NCBI RefSeq assembly: GCF_021390435.2
Contig: NZ_JAJVCN010000004.1
Location: 972,501-1,036,500, forward strand
Length of the DNA stretch: 64,000 nucleotides
Source: Kibdelosporangium philippinense
Lineage (GTDB): Bacteria; Actinomycetota; Actinomycetes; Mycobacteriales; Pseudonocardiaceae
Reading direction: 5' to 3'
A model generated the notes under the pieces. The model saw only the letters and a list, made by a program, of their open reading frames with translations. It was not told the DNA's origin and searched no databases. Positions 15,842 to 24,027 of the stretch are shown here, piece after piece. How positions within the stretch are numbered: the stretch's first letter is position 1; every line of letters begins with the position of its first letter. The position numbers and the translations under genes were made by a program.

Positions 15842-16495
15842 TCACTTGGTCCGCACGGGCAGAACCTCGAGGTCGCGCATCAAGGAGCTGGTCCGCCAGG
15901 TGAGCGTGTCGGGATCGACGGCGAGGTGCAAGTCGAGCACCCGCCCGATCGCGATCCGGCCTTCCAGACGGGCCAGCGGCGCGCCGAGGCAGTGGCGGAT
16001 GCCATGGCCGAACGCGACATGGCCGTTCGTCGAGCGCGAGATGTCGAGCTTGTCTGGTTCCTCGAACCCGGCATCGTCGCGGTTGGCGGACAACAGGGAC
16101 ACGAACACGAACTCGTTGGCAGGGATCGGCACACCGCCGATTTCGATGTCCTCGGCCGTGAACCTGAGCGTGCCGGTGTGCAGCGGGCTTTCGTACCGCA
16201 GCAGTTCCTCCACGGCGTCCGGCATCCTGGCCGGATCGGCACGCAGCGCGGCCACGCCTGATACGCGGGATGAAAGGCCGACGAACGCGGGAACATATCC
16301 TTGAGCAGTTCGGTGGAGTGACAGAGTCCGTGGATCGGTCAGCACGGCCTTGACGTCCTCGTGCCTTGTCACCAGCCAGCCGTTGATGCCGCTGGGTATT
16401 TTCACCGGTCGGACCGGTGCGGCTGTCCGGAACTCGGCTTCGAGCTCGTGCGGGGTCTGGATGAAGGTCTCGGTGAGCTCCAAGGACTCCGTCAT
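15842..16495 (-). pseudogene. Cytochrome P450 with large internal deletion
   Basis: 217 aa against about 400 for bacterial P450s. The N-terminal part (WLVTRHEDVKAVLTDPRTLS, residues 40-59) and the C-terminal part are in one frame: ExxR in EELLR (96-100), and the haem loop FGHGIRHCLG with Cys169. Everything between (helices C to J, including the I-helix AGHET oxygen-activation motif) is missing, joined around residues 65-80. It cannot be a working monooxygenase. The deletion kept the frame, so a stable product is conceivable. 76 bp downstream of ndh on the same strand. Confidence 0.85.
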
Positions 16496-16543
16496 ACTTC
16501 GATGGTGCCCCGGGCTCGCGATATGCGCCCTGGCAAGTAACAG

Positions 16544-17305
16544 TCAGTCGACGATTACTTCGAGATATTCCGCTGGTGTGGCCACAGATCCGTCGCGTGC
16601 GGTGTTGAACCGGGCCATTACCTCCTTCAGTTCCTCGGTCAGCGTGTTCTGCTGATCCGCGTCCAGCGCGTCGAAAGTGGCTTTGACCGGTCCGAGTGTG
16701 TGACGCAGGAAAGCGACGCCCTTGTCCGCGGATTCATGCTGAGTCATTGACGTGTATTTCGTGAGTCTTGGGTTTCCAAAAAGCTCGCGGACGAAATCCT
16801 CGTCACCCCACCTGAGCGGTTCGGTGCCGATCGTCCCCGTTTGGTATCGCGCCAAAGTCGCCATGCACTGACCGACAAAGCCGTCAGCGGTCCACGAGGT
16901 CACGCCGATCCGTCCAGAAGAGACTCTCCGCAACTCGGCCGCGGCTTTCTTGGCGTCAGCCGCGAACATCACCGCGAAGGTGGACACGACAACGTCGAAT
17001 TCGCCGTCCTCGAACGGTAAATCCTGGGCGTCAGCGACCACAGTGGCGATCTCGAAACCTTCGGCGGCGGCGCGTTCCCGTGCGGTGTCAAGGAAATCGG
17101 CGACCAGGTCGATCGCTGTGACCGCGCCGCCGCTGCGCGCCGCGAGGAGTGTGGTGGTTCCTGTGCCCGCGCCGACGTCGAGCACGCGGTCGCCTGGTTT
17201 CACGCCCGTTGACTGAACCACTCGCTCGTGCGCCGAGGTGTGGTGTGTCGCGAGGGCTCTGAGATTGCCCGCCGCCCAGATCCGTTCCGCATCATTTGAG
17301 GTCAT
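16544..17305 (-). CDS. SAM-dependent methyltransferase (UbiE/type 11)
   Basis: 253 aa. Motif I VLDVGAGTGTTTLLAA (about residues 40-55), motif II AVTAIDLVADFL, and VVADAQDLPFEDGEFDVVVSTFAVMF (about 85-110), typical of methyltransf_11. Substrate unknown. The start at 17305 (MTSNDAERIW) is preferred; a longer frame to 17332 would read into the operator dyad at 17315-17341. Divergent from a TetR gene, with the dyad lying between, which suggests direct repression by that TetR protein. Confidence 0.83.
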   Translation of the reverse strand: MTSNDAERIWAAGNLRALATHHTSAHERVVQSTGVKPGDRVLDVGAGTGTTTLLAARSGGAVTAIDLVADFLDTARERAAAEGFEIATVVADAQDLPFEDGEFDVVVSTFAVMFAADAKKAAAELRRVSSGRIGVTSWTADGFVGQCMATLARYQTGTIGTEPLRWGDEDFVRELFGNPRLTKYTSMTQHESADKGVAFLRHTLGPVKATFDALDADQQNTLTEELKEVMARFNTARDGSVATPAEYLEVIVD

Positions 17306-17314
17306 GTGGCGAGT

Positions 17315-17341
17315 ATTGACTACACGAGCCATGTAGTCAAT
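17315..17341. promoter_or_regulatory. TetR-type operator
   Basis: Perfect 10-bp inverted repeat ATTGACTACA / TGTAGTCAAT with a 7-bp spacer, in the 59-bp gap between the divergent methyltransferase and TetR genes. Size and symmetry are typical for TetR-family dimers; likely controls both genes. Confidence 0.8.
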
Positions 17342-17364
17342 GGGTCACGAGATAGGGTGTCGGC

Positions 17365-18006
17365 GTGAACAGCCCTGGTGGCCGGTCGTACCACTCGCCT
17401 CGGCGCGAAGCGCAGGCGAAAGCGACCCGTCGGGAGATCCTCGAAACGGCCCGCAGGCTGTTCCGGGAACAGGGCTACGCCGCGACAAGCGTGCCGGTGG
17501 TCGCGCGCGAGGCTGGCGTGTCGACCAAGACGGTGTACTTGTCGTTTCCCACCAAACGGCAGCTGCTGCTGTCGGTATGGGACCTCGCCCTGCACGGCGA
17601 CGACGAGCAGATCCCGGTCGCCGACCGGGACTGGTTCCGCGAGATGATCGACGAGCCGGATCCCAGCAGGCAGCTCTACCTGTACTGCTGCACCGCGCAC
17701 ACCAAGGTCCGGTTCGCTGACGTGCTCGAGGTCATCCGCGGGGCGGCGGCGGCCGATCCCGAGATCGCCGAGCTGTGGCAGAAGATGCAGGCGGAGTTTT
17801 ATGACAACCAGCGCCGGATCGTTGTCGCGCTGGATGAAAAGGGTGGCCTGCGGCCGGGGTTGAGCGTGGACGACGCCAACGATCTGCTGTGGACGCTCAA
17901 CCACCCGACGGTTTTCCACATGCTCGTGGCCGAGCGCGGCTGGTCACCGGAGAAATACCGAGATTGGCTCTATGCCACCCTGCGTCAGCAGTTGCTGGGC
18001 GAGTAG
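17365..18006 (+). CDS. TetR-family transcriptional regulator
   Basis: 213 aa, GTG start at 17365. N-terminal TetR HTH: ATRREILETARRLFREQGYAATSVPVVAREAGVSTKTVYLSFPTKRQLL (about residues 20-68), then an all-helical ligand-binding domain without recognised specificity. Divergent from the methyltransferase gene with the dyad operator between; self-regulation is likely. Confidence 0.87.
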   Translation: MNSPGGRSYHSPRREAQAKATRREILETARRLFREQGYAATSVPVVAREAGVSTKTVYLSFPTKRQLLLSVWDLALHGDDEQIPVADRDWFREMIDEPDPSRQLYLYCCTAHTKVRFADVLEVIRGAAAADPEIAELWQKMQAEFYDNQRRIVVALDEKGGLRPGLSVDDANDLLWTLNHPTVFHMLVAERGWSPEKYRDWLYATLRQQLLGE

Positions 18007-18080
18007 GCGGCATCCGGCTGGCCCGGTGTCAACCCGTACGCTGTGCCCGGGCGGAGTGCCGAGGAGAGGGAATTCGCTGG

Positions 18081-18461
18081 ATGGTCGACGTGCTCGCCAC
18101 CGTGCTGACCTTCGCCGCCATCGCTTTGGCGGTCTGGGGTGTCGTACTGATAGTGCTCAACAAGCGGTTCGCGCTGAACCAGCCGTACGGCCTCGCCCTG
18201 GCAGGCGCGGCGCTCGTGCTGGAGCTCGCGCTGATCGGCCAGCTGGTCACCGGCCTGGTCAACCTGTTCACGACCGACCGCGTGGTCGACAAGCTGACGT
18301 TCATCAGCTACCTCGCAGGCCCGGTCGTGATCCTGCCGCTGTCGGCCTACTGGGCAGCGGCTGAGCGCAGTCGTTGGGGCTCAGGGGTTCTGGTGATCGG
18401 CTGCCTGTCCATCCCGATCCTCATCCTCCGGCTGCGGCAGATCTGGGACGGCCATGGCTGA
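18081..18461 (+). CDS. Small integral membrane protein, 126 aa
   Basis: Four predicted transmembrane segments (about residues 5-27, 36-60, 75-93 and 102-120) and short loops; no motif I recognise. Start ATG at 18081, at the first hydrophobic segment, with GAGGAGAGGG about 10-15 bases upstream. Overlaps the next membrane-protein gene by 8 bp, so the two are translationally coupled and may work as a pair. Confidence 0.72.
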   Translation: MVDVLATVLTFAAIALAVWGVVLIVLNKRFALNQPYGLALAGAALVLELALIGQLVTGLVNLFTTDRVVDKLTFISYLAGPVVILPLSAYWAAAERSRWGSGVLVIGCLSIPILILRLRQIWDGHG

Positions 18462-18870
18462 CCTTCGCGAGGCCACAAGGTCCGGGCCGGGCCGCATCCT
18501 GATCGCGGTGTACGCGATCTTCGTGATCGCGGCGACGGCCCGCTCAGCGGTCCAGATCGCGTCCCGCTTCGACCGGGCGCCACTGGCGTACCTGCTGTCC
18601 GCCCTGGCCGCGGTGATCTACATCGTCGCGTTGGTGTGCCTGATCAAAGGAACGAGGACGTCCCGGCGGATCGCCACGATCTCGTGCATGGTCGAACTCG
18701 TCGGTGTGATCGTGGTGGGAACCGTCAGCCTGTTCGCACCGGAGCTGTTCCCCGAGCCGACCGTGTGGTCGCACTTCGGCCAGGGCTACGGCTTCGTGCC
18801 GGTGATCCTGCCGATCCTCGGGTTGTGGTGGATCAAGGCGTCCGCGAAACCGGCCAAGCCCCGGACGTGA
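18454..18870 (+). CDS. Small integral membrane protein, 138 aa
   Basis: Four hydrophobic segments (about residues 14-34, 46-66, 73-97 and 110-126) and a basic C-terminus (KASAKPAKPRT). Function unknown; not similar to a family I can name. Second gene of a two-gene operon with the preceding membrane protein, ended by a stem-loop at 18894-18928. Confidence 0.72.
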   Translation: MADLREATRSGPGRILIAVYAIFVIAATARSAVQIASRFDRAPLAYLLSALAAVIYIVALVCLIKGTRTSRRIATISCMVELVGVIVVGTVSLFAPELFPEPTVWSHFGQGYGFVPVILPILGLWWIKASAKPAKPRT

Positions 18871-18893
18871 AGCCCAGAAGACCATTCCGGCCT

Positions 18894-18928
18894 GTCGGCT
18901 CCGCCACCCAGAAAGCAGCGGAGCCGAC
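18894..18928 (+). terminator. Intrinsic terminator
   Basis: Perfect 10-bp stem GTCGGCTCCG / CGGAGCCGAC with a 15-nt loop, 23 bp after the membrane-protein stop; it could also serve the convergent SARP gene. Confidence 0.75.
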
Positions 18929-19024
18929 CCCCAGTCGCATCTACCCCAAAAGGTAAAAACGTTTCCTTCGGCCACCGTCGACTATGCCGCACCGAGCGGG
19001 GACAAACCTTGCACGGACCTTGAA

Positions 19025-22000
19025 TCAGCAGGTCACAGCGGATCTCACCAGGCGGACAAGCTCCTCGGTCTCCGGTGCGCCGATCTCGGTGAAGATCTCA
19101 AGCGCCCGCTGCCAGTGCGGCACGGCGGCCTCGGCGCCCCGCGCGGCCTGCGTGATCAGGCCACGCACGTGCAGCGCACGCGCTTCGAACAGGCGCTGAC
19201 CGCCGGTCGCGACCAGCTTCAACGCGTGCTCGATGTGCATGCCTGCGTGCTCGATGTCGTCCATCGCCAGGCAGCTCGCGGCGAGCTCGGTCAACGCGGG
19301 CGCCTCCAGCACGCGCATGCCGGTCTCGTACATGGTGTCCAGGGCTTCACGGGCATAACCCATCGCCGTGGCGATCTCGCCGAGGCGCCGGTGAGCGATC
19401 GACAGGCCAATGAGGACAGACACTTCGCCGTAGCGGAAGCTGATCGACCGGGACAGCGCCAACGCGGCCGTGTAGCCCTCGATACTCTCGGTCAGTTTGC
19501 CGAGCCTGCGTTGCACGGTCGCGCTGATCTCCAGCGCGCCTGCCTCGTAACGGCGTTCGCCGATCTGGCGGCTGAGCACGAGCGCGTCGTGCGCATGCGA
19601 CCGTGCTTCGGCGTATCGGCCGAGGTCGCAGTACGTCTCCGCGAGGCAGACCAGCGAGTTGCCGGAGAGGTAGTGGTATTCCGTCTCGTACGCGATGTCC
19701 ACGCACTGCTTGTGGCAGTTGGCGGCCTCGGTCAGGCGCCCGGCCGTCCAGTGCGCGAGGCCGAGGCCGTTCAGCACGTAGATGGACGCGAACTGGTCGC
19801 CGATCTGCTCACAGATCGCCAGCGCCTGGCTGTGGCACGCGACCGCTTCCTCGACATGGCCGAGCGACAGTTGCGCAACCCCGATGTAGTTGATCGCACG
19901 GGCGCGTAGCACGTCATTGGCTGCCTTCTCCGCCAGCGCCAACTCGGCTTCGTGGCAGCGCATGGCCTCGTGCGGCTGGCCGAGCTGCGAATGCACGCGG
20001 CCGAGGTGGTGCACTGCGTCGGCTTCGGCGAGAAGATCACCGATCGCCTTGGCGACGTCCCGTGCCCTGGTGTGTTTGACGATGGCTCGCTGGTAGTCGC
20101 TCAGGTTGTACGAGATCAGGCCGCTCATTGTGAGGACCGCTGCTTCCGCGCGCTGATCACCCGAGCGTTGCGCTGCCGCGAGGGCGGCCTCGCACATCGC
20201 CAGCCCGTCCGCGGCGTGCCCACGGTTGACGAAGTATTTCCGTAGTGCCAGTGTGATCTGCGAGGCGTAGTGGCACAATTCGGTGCTGCTGGCTGCATTT
20301 CCGACCATGGCGGCCAGGTTCGCGCGCTCGTCGTCCAGCCAGTAGGCGGGCGCGTCCGTGATCGCTTCCGTGTAGTAATCCAGCAACCGCCGGTCACACG
20401 CGGCCAGTTCGGTGGTTTCCTCGGTGCGCGCCCGATCCGCGGCGTAGTCACGGATCAAGTCGTGGAACTGGAAACGCTCCCCGGGCCGTGGGGTCAGCAA
20501 GTTCGCGGCAACCAGCCGGTCGAGGGCGCGGCGGATCACCGCCTCGGACTCCTCGCCCGTGGCCGCGCACGCGACCGGCACGGTGAAGTCCGCGCCCGGA
20601 ACGCGGCCAAGCAAGCGGAACAACCGCCGCGTCGGTTCGTCGAGTGCCTGATAGGACAAGTGAAAAGTGGACCGGACAGCGACGGACGGATCGCCGTCGA
20701 CGGCCAGTTCGGCCAGCCGGTCCGCGCGCAGTCGCTCGACATAGTCGGTGATCAGGCCGTGTTCGCTGCCAAGCAGGTTGGCGGCCACGATCCTCAGTGC
20801 CAGCGGCAAATACCCGCACAGCCGGGCAAGTTCTTCCATGGGTTCGTCGTCGACCGCGCCGAGAAACGATCTCAGCAGAGTCAAGGACTCGTTCTCGGAC
20901 AACACATCGAGACGGATCACGCGTGCGTCATTGTGTACGGTGAGTGTCCGCAGATCGCCTCGGCTGGTGACCAGCGTCATCGAGTCCGGATTGGACGGAA
21001 GCAACGCGCGAACCTGGTCGGGGCCGACCGCGTTGTCCAGCACGACAAGCAGCTTGCGGCCCGCGGTCATCGACCGGTAGAGCGCGACCTGTTCGTCCAC
21101 TGTGACCGGTACCTGCTGCGCCGGTGTGCCCAGGGCGCGCAGGAACTGGGTCAACGCCTGCGCGGTGGAAACCGGCGCCAATGTGTCGTATCCCCGCAGG
21201 TCAACGAAAAGCTGGCCGTCCGGGAAGCGCGATCGGACCCGATGTGCCCAGTGCACGGCCAAAGCCGTCTTGCCGACGCCACCAGGGCCAGCGATCACGA
21301 TCGTCCGCGCGTTCAGCCGGTCCAGCCGGGCAAGGTCGGTGCGCCTGCCGGAGAATGTCGTCAAGTCCGCCGGAAGCTGCATGGGGATCGTGGCTGCTTG
21401 GTTCGTGGGTTGCTCGTCGGGCATCCCTTCGCGCAGCACGGTTTCATGTGCCTGGCGTAGCCAAGTCCCTGGCCGGGCACCGTATTCGTCGGCCAGCTTG
21501 CGCCTGATCGACTCGTACACCGCCAATGCGGCCGAGTTCTGGCCGGTGTGGTGCAGGGCGAGCATCAGCGACGCCCACAACCGTTCCCGCAACGGATACT
21601 TCGCGACCAGGCCACGAAGGTCCGGGATCAACGTTTCGTAGTCGCCTGATCGCAGGTCTGCGGTAACCCGCAGTTCCAGTGCGGTCATCCGCAATTCGGT
21701 CAGCCGCGCGGCTTCGGCACCGAGCAAACCGTTGGTAACACCGTCGAATGCCTGGCCACGCCACAGCTCCAAGGCGCCACGCAGGTGCGCGGCCGCCTGC
21801 TTCGGGCGGTTGTAAGTCAGCATGTCACGGGCGTTTTCCACGGCATTCTCGAACTCGGTGAGGTCCACCCCGCTCTTGACACTGATCCAGTACCCGGATC
21901 CGTCGCCGCGCAGCACATCCGGCGCACCTGCGGCACGGATGGCCCTGCGCAGCGTCGAGACGTAACTCTGGATCATTCCGCGCGCCGAGCTCGGCGGTTT

Positions 22001-22165
22001 GGTGCCCCACACAACGTCGATCAGCGCGGACGTGTCCACCATCCGTTCCGGATGGACGAGAAGCGCCGCGAGCAGCGCCCTCGGTTTCGCTCCGCCAAGG
22101 GCGACCGGCGTGCCGTCGACCTCCATGGAAACGGTTCCAAGCACGCGAAATCGGACCGTTGTCAT
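19025..22165 (-). CDS. AfsR/SARP-family regulator (SARP-BTAD-NB-ARC-TPR)
   Basis: 1046 aa. OmpR-type winged helix (about residues 5-95; GGAKPRALLAALLVHP, RGMIQSYVSTLRRAI), bacterial transcriptional activation domain (about 100-245; EYGARPGTWLRQAHETVL), NB-ARC ATPase with Walker A GPGGVGKT at 293-300 and LLVVLDNAVGPDQV as Walker B, then a long C-terminal TPR array (from about 590; repeated 'A...H..GRVHSQLGQPHEAMRCHEAELALAEK'). This is the AfsR layout; such proteins switch on secondary-metabolite or developmental genes and bind direct heptamer repeats. No recognisable antibiotic cluster is adjacent. Start ATG at 22165 opens directly into the DNA-binding domain. Confidence 0.9.
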   Translation of the reverse strand: MTTVRFRVLGTVSMEVDGTPVALGGAKPRALLAALLVHPERMVDTSALIDVVWGTKPPSSARGMIQSYVSTLRRAIRAAGAPDVLRGDGSGYWISVKSGVDLTEFENAVENARDMLTYNRPKQAAAHLRGALELWRGQAFDGVTNGLLGAEAARLTELRMTALELRVTADLRSGDYETLIPDLRGLVAKYPLRERLWASLMLALHHTGQNSAALAVYESIRRKLADEYGARPGTWLRQAHETVLREGMPDEQPTNQAATIPMQLPADLTTFSGRRTDLARLDRLNARTIVIAGPGGVGKTALAVHWAHRVRSRFPDGQLFVDLRGYDTLAPVSTAQALTQFLRALGTPAQQVPVTVDEQVALYRSMTAGRKLLVVLDNAVGPDQVRALLPSNPDSMTLVTSRGDLRTLTVHNDARVIRLDVLSENESLTLLRSFLGAVDDEPMEELARLCGYLPLALRIVAANLLGSEHGLITDYVERLRADRLAELAVDGDPSVAVRSTFHLSYQALDEPTRRLFRLLGRVPGADFTVPVACAATGEESEAVIRRALDRLVAANLLTPRPGERFQFHDLIRDYAADRARTEETTELAACDRRLLDYYTEAITDAPAYWLDDERANLAAMVGNAASSTELCHYASQITLALRKYFVNRGHAADGLAMCEAALAAAQRSGDQRAEAAVLTMSGLISYNLSDYQRAIVKHTRARDVAKAIGDLLAEADAVHHLGRVHSQLGQPHEAMRCHEAELALAEKAANDVLRARAINYIGVAQLSLGHVEEAVACHSQALAICEQIGDQFASIYVLNGLGLAHWTAGRLTEAANCHKQCVDIAYETEYHYLSGNSLVCLAETYCDLGRYAEARSHAHDALVLSRQIGERRYEAGALEISATVQRRLGKLTESIEGYTAALALSRSISFRYGEVSVLIGLSIAHRRLGEIATAMGYAREALDTMYETGMRVLEAPALTELAASCLAMDDIEHAGMHIEHALKLVATGGQRLFEARALHVRGLITQAARGAEAAVPHWQRALEIFTEIGAPETEELVRLVRSAVTC

Positions 22166-22206
22166 CTCGTATCCCCCCAGTCTTCACGGTCTCACGAAGA
22201 GGACGC

Positions 22207-22503
22207 GTGAGGCTCAGCGAGGTTCTGCGCTGTTCAGCTGGACACCTGAAGTCCGCGGGGATGACTGTACTCTGGGAAGCCGCCGAACCGGTCAAGGTTC
22301 GCACGGTACTGGACACACTGGACACAGCGAAACCGTTCGCTTACCGCGTGTTGTGGGAAGTCCTAGATTCATCCGGTGATCCGGAGGCTGTAATGGTGCG
22401 GTTCGTCGGCGTGACGTTCTACGTTCCGGTCTGCGGAAAGAGGCTGCTGTGGATGAACATGGCAGCCGCGCTCGTGCCAGCAAGGACTTTCCTTATGGTG
22501 TAG
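22207..22503 (+). pseudogene. BlaI/MecI-like winged-helix remnant
   Basis: 98 codons from GTG at 22207 (AAGAGG just upstream). Residues 10-50 (LKSAGMTVLWEAAEPVKVRTVLDTL...KPFAYRVLWEVLDSSG) line up well with the start of the BlaI winged helix ('LE..VM.vLWea.ePvtVReVLeaL..LAYtTVmtVLdrL'), but the remainder (VRFVGVTFYVPVCGKRLL) does not continue the family and no BlaR/M56 partner is present. Best read as a decayed or fused fragment; a genuine short protein cannot be excluded. Confidence 0.4.
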
Positions 22504-22697
22504 TGCTTCCTGTTCTCTTCGCTTGGGAGGTCAGGCCAGAACCTTCGCCACGTGCTCGGCCTGCCGGGCGAGCGCGAGTGCCGAGGGAAAGCGGCGGTGG
22601 GATCCATGCTCACGCCGAAACTCACGCGGCGTCCATAGTCGGCAATGCGCGGATGGTGTTGGACACCCGTGTCCAGTGGCAAAGAAGGCATTACCGG
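22504..22697. other. Intergenic, no supported gene
   Basis: Stretch between the BlaI-like remnant and the HxlR gene. Open frames here lack family features and ribosome-binding sites; I see no RNA gene or repeat. Confidence 0.5.
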
Positions 22698-22712
22698 CTT
22701 ACTTTTGGTAAG
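22698..22712. promoter_or_regulatory. HxlR autoregulatory palindrome
   Basis: CTTAC-TTTTG-GTAAG, a perfect 5+5 dyad ending one base before the hxlR-family ATG (22714). Occupation would block transcription or translation start. The position leaves no space for a Shine-Dalgarno sequence, so the transcript may be leaderless. Confidence 0.6.
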
Positions 22713-22713
22713 T

Positions 22714-23043
22714 ATGTCGACGCGCCAGATCCCGCCCGTGCTCAACGAGACCTCGTGCCGAGGGTTCGAAACGGCCATCGAGGCCATCTCGAAACCGTGG
22801 ACCGGCGCCGTCCTGCACGTGCTGGCGCTGGGAGTGCGGCGGTTCGGTGAGATCGCCGCGATGATCGACGGCATCTCGCACCGGCTGCTGTCCCAGCGCC
22901 TCAAGGAGTTCACGGCCGAAGGCCTTGTCGAACGGACGGTGGTTCCCGCAACGCCGGTTGAGCTGACCGGCAGTGGCAAGGACCTCATCGTGGCGCTGCA
23001 ACCGCTGGTGCGGTGGGGCGCCGAACGCACTGGATCACGCTAG
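22714..23043 (+). CDS. HxlR-family transcriptional regulator
   Basis: 109 aa winged-helix regulator: SCRGFETAIEAISKPWTGAVLHVLALGVRRFGEIAAMIDGISHRLLSQRLKEFTAEGLVERTV spans the HxlR domain (residues 11-75), followed by LTGSGKDLIVALQPLVRW. The usual redox Cys near the N-terminus is present (Cys12). Start at ATG 22714. Its TAG overlaps the TAG of the convergent SnoaL-like gene in a shared CTAG (23040-23043). Confidence 0.85.
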   Translation: MSTRQIPPVLNETSCRGFETAIEAISKPWTGAVLHVLALGVRRFGEIAAMIDGISHRLLSQRLKEFTAEGLVERTVVPATPVELTGSGKDLIVALQPLVRWGAERTGSR

Positions 23044-23393
23044 ATCTCGTTGTTCCACATCCGGAACATCAGGCACTTCCCGCGCTTGTCGAACGTGACC
23101 GTCCACAGGTTCAGGAACGTGCCCAGTTCCTTGTAGACGCCGGTGCCCTTGATCGCGGCGGTGTCGCCGTTGATCATCAGAATGGACCACTCGAACTCCC
23201 ATCCACCCTCCTGCCACTTCTGCCGTGACAGCCACCCTTCGACGATCTCGGCACGGCCGATCCAGTCGGTCACGTACGGCCACTCGTGGTACTCCGCTGC
23301 CGGGGCGAACAGCGCTTTGATGTCCTTTGGCGATGCCGTGCGCCACGCGTGCACGTAGGCATCGACCCAGGCTTCGACTTCCGTGGTTTGCAT
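23040..23393 (-). CDS. SnoaL/NTF2-like protein
   Basis: 117 aa, cone-shaped NTF2-like fold: TTEVEAWVDAYVHAWRTASPKDIKALFAPAAEYHEWPY (residues 3-40) and FLNLWTVTFDKRGKCLMFRMWNNE at the end. Members bind or isomerise small molecules, often as partners of other enzymes; no function can be assigned. Start at 23393 (MQTTEVE), where similarity begins. Overlaps the HxlR gene tail by 4 bp. Confidence 0.8.
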   Translation of the reverse strand: MQTTEVEAWVDAYVHAWRTASPKDIKALFAPAAEYHEWPYVTDWIGRAEIVEGWLSRQKWQEGGWEFEWSILMINGDTAAIKGTGVYKELGTFLNLWTVTFDKRGKCLMFRMWNNEI

Positions 23394-23573
23394 ACCTTCA
23401 GCCTGCGAGCCGTCATCGCGCTGAGGAAGGCCGCGACTTCCTGGGTGCGGCACTCCCAGGACCGGGTCCGGTGCAGGTCTCAGACCCGGTCAAGGCAGAA
23501 GTGTGGAGCAAACCGGTACCCGGACCTTGACTTTGAGCGACAGTTATTTGACTCTGTGCGACATGCCGGTGCG

Positions 23574-23978
23574 CCGATCGCGGCGTACGAGTCGTTCTTC
23601 GGCTCGATCGTCCATATAGGACGTCCGGTCGTGATGCTTCGGGTGCCGGCGGCTCTCGCGTCGCGCAAACTGAAGGCCAGCAACGCACATCTGCGTAATC
23701 TCGCGCTGGCGTTCATCGCCGAACAGGCCCCCGCTCGCACAGACCTGGTGCAACGGGTCCGTGCGGCGCTCTTCCAAGCGCTTGTCAACCTTCGTCCCCG
23801 CACGCTGCAGCGCGGGCTGCGTGAGCAAGGCACGAGCTACAGCGAATTGCTCGACAGTGTCCGCAGGCAGGCGGCCCGCCGCTACCTGACCGGAACCGAC
23901 TTGCCGATGAGCCGGGTCGCGGTTCTGCTTGGCCTGTCGGAACAATCCGCGCTGACCCGATGTTGCCGCACGTGGTGG
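23574..23978 (+). pseudogene. AraC-family regulator remnant
   Basis: In-frame relic of an AraC_2-type regulator: SFFGSIVHIGRPVVMLRVPAAL and NAHLRNLALAFIAEQAP represent the end of the ligand domain, followed by VQRVRAALFQAL and the HTH core RPRTLQRGLREQGTSYSELLDSVRRQAARRYLTGTDLPMSRVAVLLGLSEQSALTRCCRTWW. About 17 residues at the start of the HTH (the 'ARxLGxS' helix) are missing, there is no N-terminal half, and no proper start codon. The approximate limits follow the recognisable similarity. Frame is otherwise open, so decay looks recent. Confidence 0.72.
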
Positions 23979-24027
23979 CGCGAACTAGCCGTCCGGAACT
24001 CGTTGAACGTCGTACTAGCATGGCGGT

